Assembly: GCF_003369915.1 (NCBI RefSeq)
Contig: NW_022881625.1
Span: forward strand, 2,790,001-2,854,000
Source: Drosophila miranda
Lineage: Eukaryota; Arthropoda; Insecta; Diptera; Drosophilidae
Direction: 5' to 3'
Length of the DNA: 64,000 nt
Part shown: positions 20,199 through 32,400 of the stretch, one piece after another
Layout: every line of letters starts with the position of its first letter
How positions within the stretch are numbered: the stretch's first letter is position 1
Made by a program: the position numbers and the translations under genes
Notes under the pieces: model-generated
The model's input: only the letters and a program-made list of their open reading frames with translations
Told to the model about the DNA's origin: nothing
Database searches by the model: none

Positions 20199-23100
20199 TG
20201 TAAGATTAATAATAATGTATCGTTTATTAATAGTGTTTTTCGAAAAAGAGTACAAAGTGTATGATTTAAGATGTGCAATTAATGAGTCTGTTCTTCCGAC
20301 TTTTTGTTCAACTTTCTGCTTCTACTTCCAACAACCGACTCCCGTATCGATAACCCCTTATCGGTTAGGTCTTTTAAACATCGGTTAAGTCTGGTTATAT
20401 CGGTTAGGTCTTATCGATGGTATCTTAAGTTCAAATGTTAATTTAGATGGGATAGTGCTAACTGCTTGATACACTGTCCTTTACATTCGGCCCTCCTGCT
20501 CATCTTCATCTGTCCCAGATGATAATATATCATCGTTCTCTGAGACAAAACGCCATAGCTTCATATTGTCACTGCTCGTTGCTGTGATATTTGGCCCCTC
20601 GACTTGAGCAACCTTTCTGACGTCGTAGCGACCGTTCCGCTTTACCTTGGTGACTTCATATACTCGCTGGCCAACTTGCGTCCTGCGACGAACTGCGTCC
20701 TCTTGATCGCGACCATGTCTCCTAGTCTGTAGCCGTGCTCAGGTCGTCGTTTTTTATCATAATAGCGCTTGTACACCTCTTGCGCCTTCTCAATGTTTTG
20801 TTTCGCTTGGTCACGCAGTTCTTGGCGCTCGTTGTTAAACTGCGTAACGTCTCCTCGTTGAGCACCTCCAATAGTCGACTTTCAGCTTGTCTGTGCATCT
20901 TTGTCCCAAACATGACCTCGAATGGCGACGACTTCAACGTAGAATGCACATGCGAATTAATCGCCATCTGGACCTGTGGCACATGCTTGTACCACTTCGT
21001 TGACTCCTGAGCTGAGAGCGGTTCACCCGCTCAATCTGACCGTTGCCTCTCGCCACACCTGTCGTTGTACACACATGTTCGACTTTGTTCTCGTTGAGAA
21101 ACTCGCTGAATGCGTTGGATGTAAACGCTGCTCCTCTGTCGCTGACTATGCGCTTGGGAAAACCAAACAAAAATGACCAATCTCTCAGCCTCTTCACAAC
21201 TTCTTCGTGACCTGTTGACTTAGTTGGGAACAGCCACACAAACTTGGAATGTACTTGTATTGCTTGGCTGTCGCATCCATTGGTCCCAAATGATCAACGT
21301 GCAGCGTGTATAGTGGTGTGTCACCCTTGTCAATGCAATGAAGATAGCCTTCTTGTTTGCCCAATTTTTTGCTGAAAATTATACAACTGATACAATTAGT
21401 AATCAACTTATTTACTTTCCGTTCAAGGTGCGGAATCCAGTATTGCTGCTGAACTGAGTGCATTGTCTTCGCTGTGGAGAAATGACCAACTTCATGCGAT
21501 CCTTGAATGATTTCCCTTTCCATCAGCCTTGGAACCACCAATACGTCATTGCCATTTACAGATTTGAAGAGAAGACCTCCTTTAAGCTTGTAGTCTTGAT
21601 ATGGGTGCTGCTTCAGGATCTCAACTGTGGCTTTGATGAAATCGTCATCCTGCTGTGCTTTCTTTATCCGAGCTGTTAGCTCCGTTGTCACGAACATGCA
21701 TGTCTGCGGAAAACGACTGAGACAGTCCACGTGTCTCATTCTGTCCCCTGGGCGGTGTACTGCTTTGAATGTAAAGTCCTCCATATACAGAATCCACTGG
21801 GAAACTTCTCTGGGTATATCTACTTTCGTTGTTGTCTGCTTAAACGCCGCACAGTCAGTGGCAAGATCAAATTTGATCCCCAACAGGTAGTGACGAAACT
21901 TCTTGAGTGCGAGGTATGCAGCTTTGACCTCCAAATAGTAACTGTGACGTTTGGACTCGGCTTGTGTAGTCTTTTTACTCCAATAGTAAATCGGGTGGAA
22001 ATTGCCATCAGACTGCTGCAACAGAACTGCTCCGAAACCTTCTTTGGATGCATCCGTGTGGTGTTCCGTTGGCGCTTCTCGTGAGTATAAATGTAATACA
22101 GGTGCGATTACATGCAGATTCTTTAAGGTTTGTAGCGACTGTTGCTCTGCTTCGCCAATGTTGAAAACTGCTTCCATCCTGAGTAGATTCGTGAGCGGCC
22201 GGGCAACTTGTGCATAGCCAGGGATGAACTTTCTGAAAAAGCCTGTGAGTCCCAGAAATGCTTGAACTGCTTTTATGTCTTTGGGCGTAGCAAACCGACT
22301 GACAGCTGCTGTCTTCTCTTTGCCGGGCCAGATTCTCCCGTCCTCAATGATATGGCCCAGAAAGCTAATGCGTGGCTGCATGAAGCTACATTTCTTCCAT
22401 TTGATCTTTAGGCCAAACTGCGCAGCTGTCTCCAGGACCAACTTTGTCTTCCTCATGCATACCTCGGGCGACGCGGCGTAAACAATTATGTCGTCCATAT
22501 AAAGCTGCATAATGTCAGAGTTGATTAATTCTTGAAAAATATAGCTTACGAACCGAATGAACGCAGCTGGCGAGTTCTTGAATCCGAAAGGCGCTTTATT
22601 AAACTCGAATAATCCCTCCTTTGTAACAAAGGCCGTATACGACTTGCTTTGCTCTTCCATAGGCACATGGAAAAATCCGTTTTCAAGGTCCATTATGGTA
22701 AACCACTTAGCCGACTGCAGCTTTTCCAAGACTTCCTCCATGATCGGGACTGGGAAGCAGTCCAGCAATACCATGCTGTTTAACTTCCTGTAGTCTACGC
22801 AAACTCTAAGTGTACCATCTTTTTTCTTCACGACGACAACTCTGCTCGCTACATTTGAAGACGACTTACGCACGATTCCTTGCTCGATCCATTCTTCGAC
22901 TTGCTTCTTTACGGCACTGGCTTCGTCTGTTGATAAACGTATCAACAGGCTTTGTTGATATCTGACCCAGACCGCGCAACATAGTTGTGCACTTCAAAAG
23001 TTTAACGTTTTTCATGGTCTTCAACATACTCTCTTTGATTATGGTTACATCTGACCCTGTATCCACAAGACAGTCAACAACAATGCCGTTTATTTGAATT

Positions 23101-24703
23101 TTTTTCATGCGACTGCGATACTAAATGACGCGAACTTTATCAACTTTATCAGCTTCATAAGGACAGTTACGCGAAATGTGACCATTCTGATTGCACTTAA
23201 AACACTTTGTTTCGGCTTTGCAGTCTTTGCGTTTGTGTTCTCCTGATCCACAGTTATAGCAATATTCTTTTTTACCGCTTTGCCCACTTTGCTGCTTGAA
23301 ACTCGTTTTATGCTGTTCGTTATTGCCCTTCTTCTCCGATTTGTTCAAACGATCATAGATATCGAACTCTTCGTTCAAGGCCCTGAAGGTCTTACAGCGA
23401 TACATGGCATACTTATACTCGTTTCTTATGTCCAGACCGTTCACAATATGGCTTATAACAGCCGCGTGTTCAACATGTCCGACTGCTGCTATTTTTCTCA
23501 TCTGCAGCAAGTACTCGTGCATCGACTCACTACTCTTCCTCTTTCTTTCTTGCAGCAGCTTATGAATGTCTGCACTGTTATAGCTACATGTGAATTCATC
23601 CAATAATACGTTCTTGAGTTCCTCATAGGTGCACACGCATTCAGCTTCAAGGAAAAGCTTAGCTGCACCGGTCATTTTTCCTCTGGCCTGCACATACTTT
23701 TGCTTTTCAGTAAGCTCATATGCGTCGGCATTTTTTTCGAATATCTCAAACCATTTTTCTATGGGAACCGATTTTCCATCACAATCGCTCACAACTTTTG
23801 TAAAATTATCTGGAGCGATCTTCATTTCTCGTTGCTCATCGCAAAGCAGTTTCAAACTTAGCAACTTTATCATTTGATCAATCTTGTCATCAGTATTGTT
23901 TTCTGCATTTTCTAAATCTTCCATCTCGTTTGCACTCGGTCGCGACGTTCCTGGTACAGCTTCTTCCTTCTCTCTCTCTTTCCAGTGCAACGGCGGCGGT
24001 GTTTGCATCATTTTGCGGCTCTTTTCGACTTGTATCTGTGTACCCGACGAGTGCTTGTCTTTTCTGTTTATAAGTGTGTATCACACACAACGTGTCTGTG
24101 CGTGTTTTTTCTGCTTGTGTACGTACTGCGCACGGACAAGGCGACGCTGCGGCGCGACAATGAATTTCACAATTTTCCAACCGAATTAAACGACCGATCT
24201 TTTATTAAACTCCGTGTCTACTGTTAGGCTCACAGAATTTGGATTGTTCAACTTAATGTTTATAGCCACCAACAACAACTTTACAACTTTACGTAGCTAC
24301 AAACAACAACTTTAACAACTTTTCAACAATCCTCTTCTTGCATCAGCTTCTGCTTTCTTCTGTTTTTCTTTTTCACACACTCCGAGCTCTGTATTCGACG
24401 CGGACGAGCCCACAAATGTAAGATTAATAATAATGTATCGTTTATTAATAGTGCTTTTCGAAAAAGAGTACAAAGTGTATGATTTAAGATGTGCAATTAA
24501 TGAGTCTGTTCTTCCGACTTTTTGTTCAACTTTCTGCTTCTACTTCCAACAACCGACTCACGTATCGATAACCCCTTATCGGTTAGGTCTTTTAAACATC
24601 GGTTAAGTCTGGTTATATCGGTTAGGTCTTATCGATGGCATCTTTAGTTCAAATGTTAATTTAGATGGGATAGTGCTAACTGCTTGATACACTGTCCTTT
24701 ACA
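20199..24703 (-). mobile_element. Ty3/gypsy LTR retrotransposon copy 1 (4,505 bp, internally deleted)
   Basis: The LTRs at 20199-20485 and 24417-24703 are each 287 bp, TGTAAG...TTTACA on the plus strand, with target duplication TGTTA at 20194-20198 and 24704-24708. The coding strand is minus. Gag (24011-23121) has two CCHC knuckles (CYNCGSGEHKRKDC, CFKCNQNGHISRNC), then protease (DTGSDVT), RT (YMDDIIVYA), RNase H and integrase (HVDHLGPMD, SDRGAAFTS, NGQIERVN). Defects relative to the copy at 55-60 kb: TAG after gag, a 368-bp loss between protease and RT, 22-bp and 25-bp losses in integrase, and a small change near 20848. No envelope gene was seen. It is inserted in the Cyp12-A upstream flank. 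Confidence 0.9.
20345..20352. promoter_or_regulatory. DRE-like palindrome TATCGATA in the gypsy LTR
   Basis: TATCGATA is the DREF/BEAF-32-type DNA replication-related element. It is present in every LTR here (also 24563-24570 and 55327-55334) and is followed by three diverged ATCGGTTARGTCT repeats and a second ATCGAT. It may contribute promoter or boundary activity. Confidence 0.5.
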
Positions 24704-24912
24704 TGTTATACCTTCTACGGAATATTTAGGAATATAGTATTATGATTGATCTGACTCTCAATGAAATGAAACAAATAAATCGCCATAATTATGGCATCAG
24801 ATTTTTTGGCCAAATTTAATTTATTGGGCATGGAATGGTCGGTAGACTGCCGAAAGTTTTGGGCCTGATAATAATATAAACAAGCTAATCTTTAGCGCTT
24901 TTTTATATCTTG
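24704..24912 (-). other. Cyp12-A upstream flank (distal to the gypsy insertion)
   Basis: This is the reverse complement of about 3756-3950. It ends in AACAAGATATAAAA-type sequence directly against the poly(T) run. No gene is seen. Confidence 0.7.
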
Positions 24913-24925
24913 TTTTTTTTTTTTT
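24913..24925 (-). other. Poly(A) tract at the 3' end of feo copy 2 (retrocopy hallmark)
   Basis: Thirteen consecutive T on the plus strand are an A13 tail on the minus strand. They follow the feo 3' UTR, 33 nt after an AATAAA (24959-24964). The feo copies without this tract share homology only up to ACAACCGAA, just before it. The equivalent tract of copy 3 is interrupted (TTATTTTTTTTTTT, about 34169-34182). Confidence 0.6.
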
Positions 24926-25058
24926 GGTTCGGTTGTCCTTCTTGAAGGTAATTTAATTTTTATTGGGCGAACATCGAAAATAAATGAAACAGAGATAAAC
25001 AGATAAAGGTACAAAAAATGAAATCAAACATAAAACGCAAATAAAAATTCCAATAATC

Positions 25059-27111
25059 TCATCGTGGATTCGGCCACATGCGACTTTCACGTGGCGATGG
25101 GAGCTTCAATTGATTGCCAAATCGAGGCCTCTCCTCCTGATTGACCGCCTGCTTTGACGGTGTGTTGGCGGCCGACGCCACCGAATTGTGGTTTACGAGG
25201 ACATGGCGAATTCGTGGCACAGCCACGCGATTGCGCTGATGCTGAGCCCCGCCGACGTGCAGCACTGAGGAGCGACTCGTGGGCACCAATTCTTCATAGG
25301 AGATCCCGGCTTCGCGGTCATTTTCAGTGGTCTCATCGGTCATATACTCGGAATCGCTGGGCGATCTTGTATCCGGCACCGCTGATTTTGTGCGTGGCTT
25401 CTTGTTCGAGCGTGTGCCAATGCTGCGTCTGCCCAATCCCCCGCTGCGACGCAATGTGTTGTCCAGGACGCGGACCCGCTTTAGTGGCGACTTGGACGCC
25501 TTCAGCTGGCTGTTGGCCAGCCGCTGTGCGGTAGACGGCGACGGGCGTATCGAATTCAGAGAGCTCATGAGGCTGCGCTTGGCGTTGGGAGTCCGATACC
25601 CCGAAGAGCTGGCGGCTGCTGATGGATTCAGTCGCTTGTGCAGATTCCCAGTGCTCTTGGTCATATTGGGAGTGATCAGCTGGATTGTTGGGGTCTTGCG
25701 CAACGACATTGTCGAGGTCGACATTGAGGACATGTTCTTCAAAGTTCGGGGCGTGCGAGGGGCCGTTGAACCGGCAGTTGGCGGTGGCATCATCAATTTG
25801 CTACTGCTGCCCGTCCTCGTGGTGGGCGGGGCCTTCTTGCGGGCCGAGCTCTGCTTGGCCTGCCGATAGTTCTCCCATTCGCCAGCCATCAGCTCCAGTA
25901 TGTTCTCGCCATAAACCAGAAACGGGCCATGCGATTGCACCTCATAGGCGTGCACCAGTTCAGTGATCTGCTGCTCAATCTTGGGCAGCTTCGAGGTGAT
26001 GGCCTTGCGTTCCTTTTCCTCTTTAAGGAACTGGCCGCCACGATTGTTGAAACGATTCGGCTCGTTGGCCTTTGCCCCTAGAGCCTGCATGCGGGACCAA
26101 AGTTCTGCACGGCTCTCGCACAGATCGAAAATCTCCTTGTTGCACGTGTAGAAGCTCTTCAGATCATCCAGCTCCAGCTCGTGCAGCTCCAACAGGTCTT
26201 CGTTGTAATACTTATTGTAGTAGTTGGAGAAACGCTTGCGCTCCTGCTGGCTCCCACCACTTGCTTATCTCGACGCGCAGCTGCTCGATGAACGTCTTGA
26301 GGTTCTGGCTGCGCAGTGCCTGGCAGCGCTGCAGCTCCGAATGGAGGATGTCATAGGTGCGCTGCGTATTCTGCACTCGCGCACTCGTCGCATGGCGCTC
26401 TCGTCCGTCTCCTGGAGGCGATCCCACAGCACGTAGATCTTCTCGCGCATGTCATGGATTTTGGAGCGCAGCTCCTGGATCTGCTCGGCATAACTGTTGC
26501 GCATTTGCCGCAGCCGCTCTAGTGTCTCTGGTGTTAGATTGTGGCTCAGATCGTTCAGTAGGCGATCCTCTGCATCGGTCTGGGGCATCAGCTCGAGCAT
26601 CTTCATGTCATGCTTGATGGCCTTGCGCAGCTGGTCCAGCTCCGTCTGGCGCACTGCGCGCTGAGAGCGCAGGTTGTCGAGATGGTCGCGAAAGCCGTCC
26701 ATCTCATCGGGCAGGGGCAGCGGGTCCGCCAGTAGAGGGAGCGGCAGTGCGCCCAGCTCTTCGCAGAGCTGCTCCTGCTGGAGCAGCAGCTCCCCGATCT
26801 CCGCCCGACGTTTCGAGAGCTCCTCGCGCAGATGCTCAATGCTTCAGCTGCCATATGATCAGTGGCACATCGTCGGGCCTCTGACCAATGTCCACCGTCT
26901 CATGGAGGAGTCGGGGGAGGTCGCTGGCCTCGGCTCGGAGTGCGGCTATGTCATCCAGGATGGCCGCCTGCTTCTCCCGCGACTCGGTCAGCAGATCCGT
27001 ATAGAAATTATCCGCGTGCGCCTTGAGTTTGTGCAGAAAGTCCTCGCATGTATTCGGCTCGAACATGAGGGACCACATTGAATGGAGCTGCTCCACATGC
27101 TCGCCAGTCAT
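25059..27111 (-). pseudogene. feo: fascetto (PRC1-like) copy 2, intronless, three small deletions
   Basis: Its counterpart at 39363-41411 is open throughout. Here the reading frame is broken by losses of 11 bp (TTTTGTCCAGC-type, near 26845), 4 bp (near 26373) and 14 bp (near 26250). The C-terminal 377 codons (26192-25059), including the PRC1 microtubule-binding loop NRGGQFLKEEKER and the basic Ser/Arg-rich tail, stay open. ATG at 27111 is the likely original start. No introns interrupt the coding sequence. Confidence 0.85.
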
Positions 27112-27325
27112 CTCAAGGATCTCTCCCTTGATGGAGGTTGGGTCAACCACAGCCAATAGGAATGGGTCTTGTATTCGCGAATGGAAGGAATTTATGTGAT
27201 GTGTGCAGGATTTCGATTGCACAATGTGTTGCTCAAGGAAAATGCCTCCGCACAGATAAGTGACGCCTCTCGTGTTGGCACAAATTGCACAATGAAAATT
27301 TTGTGTGCTTGATTTACCTCATGCC

Positions 27326-29203
27326 TCAAAGCACAAAACAAGTTGATTCTGATTGACGTGCGGCCAAAAAAACACCTACTTTATATTGCAAATAAGTTCC
27401 TTCAAGGTTTTCCAGTTGTAAAGATAATTTAGGATGAGAAATGTGTTTACTGTTGGGCAAATTGATCAGGGAGGAGCGGAAAGCGTTCTCCGTGGGATGA
27501 TTGAACTCGATGCTAAAGTTCCGAATGAGTCCAGCGATGCCCAGCTCGAGCTCCATGTCCACGATGCGCTTTCCAACGCACATCCGGTGCACATCCAAAT
27601 CCGAAAGGCAAGAACACAAACGGATTCTTCAGCTTCAAGTCATTTGCCGGGCATTGCCCGTTGGAGTCTGTGGCGTTACGAATCCAACGTTCTGGCAGGA
27701 ACTCAGCAGCCTTGAGGAAGTGCTCCTCGCTTGATAGCAAGCTCAGGGGAACCATCGACACACAGGTACCAGCTGGCACTTGGTATCCGCTCAAAACGCT
27801 GTCCCGATTGAGAAATCGGCCATTGCCGATGACCAAAGGATAGATCCGTTGTGACTCTTTGATGCAGGCACGTAGATAGGGAACGTTCTTCATCGATGCC
27901 TCAGTGAATTCGGAGTCCTTCTCGGGTAGAACGTTCATCACCTCTTCTCGGAGTACGGCCTGCTTCTCCGGATTCTTGGCAAGGCACAGCAAGGCCGCTG
28001 TAAAGGTTCTTGAGGTCTGGAAAAAAAGGATGTATGAGATAAGGGTAAGTATGAGAACAACAGACTACGTACGGTATCCACTCCGGCCATTAGCATGTCC
28101 ATGGCCATAACCGTCGCCACCTTTTTGTCGATCTTGAGCAGCTTTTCCAGTACACTCTGCTCGCTCTCAGGGCGGACAACACCCTCCTTGGCCTCTTTCT
28201 CTAGACGCTCTATAGCTTCGTCTACATACGCTGAAGTTATTTCTTGAACGCCATCTAGGGACTTCATTAGCTTCATTAGCTTGGGTGTTTTAGCGTAACG
28301 CCAGGTGGAGGGCTTCATCTCCAGATCGGCTGTTAATTCAAAAAAATCGTCCAGGTACTTGAAAAGTAACACAGCCTGGTCGTTATCGCCCGACTCTTTG
28401 AGCAGTCCCAACTGCTTGTCCAGAGCCACCACAGAGACTGACTCGAGGGTCCACCGATTTATAACGTTTAAGAAATCATCTGGAGCTTCCTGGGTATCGA
28501 TATCACGGAGTGCTTTAATACTGTGAAGGGGGAGAACATACTTGAGCGTAAACAGGGATTTATTATCAGTCATACGCACCGTTGCACAAGCTCCTGGTTC
28601 ACTTGGGACATCTTCTTATAGTAAAGCCGCACGTTCTTCGGCTGCATTAGGACAGGATTTACAGCCGATCGAAAGTCGCTCCAGGTTTTTCCTTGTGTGG
28701 GTAAAGCTCCCTCCACTCCCTGGAAGAAATCCTTTCTATGAGTCTTCCGATGATAGCGAAGAGTATCGCTGCCAGGCCGATGCGGCCACACTCCTTCGTT
28801 CAGGAACACGACCTCGAAGTCCTTGGGATTGTGATTCATCAGGTATGACGTACCTCCCATCATACCTGGTAAATATAATATGTTTCCATAGTCGTCTTGC
28901 AAAGCTTTGAACAATTTCACAATGTCCAGTTTGCTATATTTTCCTCCAGGCATAAAATTCCGAACAGTAGACAGAAAAGTTGTACTAGGAATCTGATCAA
29001 AGGGACGAGCTTGTAGCCACTCTGCATCATTTCTGGGCTCTGCTACAGCTGCTGTGGTCTGCCAACGCTACAAGAGATTTAAAAACGTATATCACTGTGA
29101 TATCGGATCTATATGTATACTATATATTTACCAGCGGACTGCTGACAGAGAGGGCTGCTTTTTGCGCCTGAATTATAGATAGACCGCTGCGCACTTTCAA
29201 CAT
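27326..29203 (-). pseudogene. Cyp12 type A, copy d (duplicate of copy c)
   Basis: This is a near-identical partner of 18070-19948 at +9255/9256, with ATG at 29203 and the same exon structure. It shares the +4-bp haem-loop lesion. It differs by a few substitutions (for example HRGHGARAG versus HLAHGARAG) and one missing G in the GGGGGG run just before exon 3. The shared lesion predates the 9.26-kb duplication. Confidence 0.88.
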
Positions 29204-29453
29204 TTTGCTTGTTAGGAACTTAATTCATTCACTGCCAGAGCTATACTGCTAAATCATTCCATTAGCTAGCTATTTGAAAGGCCTGCGAGAGCTTTGTTGC
29301 AAAAAGAGCTGACCGATAACAGAGCACAAACAGAACAAGAGAGCGAGAGAGTGCCAAAACACGTTCGCGGGAGCGTGCGAATGCCAAACAGAAATAATTG
29401 TAAACATTTGCCATATTTTTTTAATATAGACTGCTATTTGATCGACTATGTTA

Positions 29454-32400
29454 TGTAAGATTAATAATAATGTATCGTTTATTAATAGTGTTTTTCGAAA
29501 AAGAGTACAAAGTGTATGATTTAAGATGTGCAATTAATGAGTCTGTTCTTCCGACTTTTTGTTCAACTTTCTGCTTCTACTTCCAACAACCGACTCCCGT
29601 ATCGATAACCCCTTATCGGTTAGGTCTTTTAAACATCGGTTAAGTCTGGTTATATCGGTTAGGTCTTATCGATGGTATCTTAAGTTCAAATGTTAATTTA
29701 GATGGGATAGTGCTAACTGCTTGATACACTGTCCTTTACATTCGGCCCTCCTGCTCATCTTCATCTGTCCCAGATGATAATATATCATCGTTCTCTGAGA
29801 CAAAACGCCATAGCTTCATATTGTCACTGCTCGTTGCTGTGATATTTGGCCCCTCGACTTGAGCAACCTTTCTGACGTCGTAGCGACCGTTCCGCTTTAC
29901 CTTGGTGACTTCATATACTCGCTGGCCAACTTGCGTCCTGCGACGAACTGCGTCCTCTTGATCGCGACCATGTCTCCTAGTCTGTAGCCGTGCTCAGGTC
30001 GTCGTTTTTTATCATAATAGCGCTTGTACACCTCTTGCGCCTTCTCAATGTTTTGTTTCGCTTGGTCACGCAGTTCTTGGCGCTCGTTGTTAAACTGCGT
30101 AACGAACTCCTCGTTGAGCACCTCCAATAGTCGACTTTCAGCTTGTCTGTGCATCTTTGTCCCAAACATGACCTCGAATGGCGACGACTTCAACGTAGAA
30201 TGCACATGCGAATTAATCGCCATCTGGACCTGTGGCACATGCTTGTACCACTTCGTTGACTCCTGAGCTGAGAGCGGTTCACCCGCTCAATCTGACCGTT
30301 GCCTCTCGCCACACCTGTCGTTGTACACACATGTTCGACTTTGTTCTCGTTGAGAAACTCGCTGAATGCGTTGGATGTAAACGCTGCTCCTCTGTCGCTG
30401 ACTATGCGCTTGGGAAAACCAAACAAAAATGACCAATCTCTCAGCCTCTTCACAACTTCTTCGTGACCTGTTGACTTAGTTGGGAACAGCCACACAAACT
30501 TGGAATGTACTTGTATTGCTTGGCTGTCGCATCCATTGGTCCCAAATGATCAACGTGCAGCGTGTATAGTGGTGTGTCACCCTTGTCAATGCAATGAAGA
30601 TAGCCTTCTTGTTTGCCCAATTTTTTGCTGAAAATTATACAACTGATACAATTAGTAATCAACTTATTTACTTTCCGTTCAAGGTGCGGAATCCAGTATT
30701 GCTGCTGAACTGAGTGCATTGTCTTCGCTGTGGAGAAATGACCAACTTCATGCGATCCTTGAATGATTTCCCTTTCCATCAGCCTTGGAACCACCAATAC
30801 GTCATTGCCATTTACAGATTTGAAGAGAAGACCTCCTTTAAGCTTGTAGTCTTGATATGGGTGCTGCTTCAGGATCTCAACTGTGGCTTTGATGAAATCG
30901 TCATCCTGCTGTGCTTTCTTTATCCGAGCTGTTAGCTCCGTTGTCACGAACATGCATGTCTGCGGAAAACGACTGAGACAGTCCACGTGTCTCATTCTGT
31001 CCCCTGGGCGGTGTACTGCTTTGAATGTAAAGTCCTCCATATACAGAATCCACTGGGAAACTTCTCTGGGTATATCTACTTTCGTTGTTGTCTGCTTAAA
31101 CGCCGCACAGTCAGTGGCAAGATCAAATTTGATCCCCAACAGGTAGTGACGAAACTTCTTGAGTGCGAGGTATGCAGCTTTGACCTCCAAATAGTAACTG
31201 TGACGTTTGGACTCGGCTTGTGTAGTCTTTTTACTCCAATAGTAAATCGGGTGGAAATTGCCATCAGACTGCTGCAACAGAACTGCTCCGAAACCTTCTT
31301 TGGATGCATCCGTGTGGTGTTCCGTTGGCGCTTCTCGTGAGTATAAATGTAATACAGGTGCGATTACATGCAGATTCTTTAAGGTTTGTAGCGACTGTTG
31401 CTCTGCTTCGCCAATGTTGAAAACTGCTTCCATCCTGAGTAGATTCGTGAGCGGCCGGGCAACTTGTGCATAGCCAGGGATGAACTTTCTGAAAAAGCCT
31501 GTGAGTCCCAGAAATGCTTGAACTGCTTTTATGTCTTTGGGCGTAGCAAACCGACTGACAGCTGCTGTCTTCTCTTTGCCGGGCCAGATTCTCCCGTCCT
31601 CAATGATATGGCCCAGAAAGCTAATGCGTGGCTGCATGAAGCTACATTTCTTCCATTTGATCTTTAGGCCAAACTGCGCAGCTGTCTCCAGGACCAACTT
31701 TGTCTTCCTCATGCATACCTCGGGCGACGCGGCGTAAACAATTATGTCGTCCATATAAAGCTGCATAATGTCAGAGTTGATTAATTCTTGAAAAATATAG
31801 CTTACGAACCGAATGAACGCAGCTGGCGAGTTCTTGAATCCGAAAGGCGCTTTATTAAACTCGAATAATCCCTCCTTTGTAACAAAGGCCGTATACGACT
31901 TGCTTTGCTCTTCCATAGGCACATGGAAAAATCCGTTTTCAAGGTCCATTATGGTAAACCACTTAGCCGACTGCAGCTTTTCCAAGACTTCCTCCATGAT
32001 CGGGACTGGGAAGCAGTCCAGCAATACCATGCTGTTTAACTTCCTGTAGTCTACGCAAACTCTAAGTGTACCATCTTTTTTCTTCACGACGACAACTCTG
32101 CTCGCTACATTTGAAGACGACTTACGCACGATTCCTTGCTCGATCCATTCTTCGACTTGCTTCTTTACGGCACTGGCTTCGTCTGTTGATAAACGTATCA
32201 ACAGGCTTTGTTGATATCTGACCCAGACCGCGCAACATAGTTGTGCACTTCAAAAGTTTAACGTTTTTCATGGTCTTCAACATACTCTCTTTGATTATGG
32301 TTACATCTGACCCTGTATCCACAAGACAGTCAACAACAATGCCGTTTATTTGAATTTTTTTCATGCGACTGCGATCCAAAATGACGCGAACTTTATCAAC

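Noticed and set aside
20199..24703. A complete endogenous retrovirus with an envelope gene
   Set aside because: After integrase only a short tail frame precedes the LTR; no envelope-like sequence is present, so it was annotated as a plain Ty3/gypsy element.
24913..24925. Treating the T13 run as a simple AT-rich spacer
   Set aside because: Its position right after the feo 3' UTR with AATAAA at the right distance favours a poly(A) tail, so it was kept as a retrocopy mark, with moderate confidence.
25327..25869. 180-codon plus-strand ORFs repeated at 25.3, 34.6 and 39.6 kb
   Set aside because: They are antisense to the basic C-terminal tail of feo and recur only because feo is duplicated.
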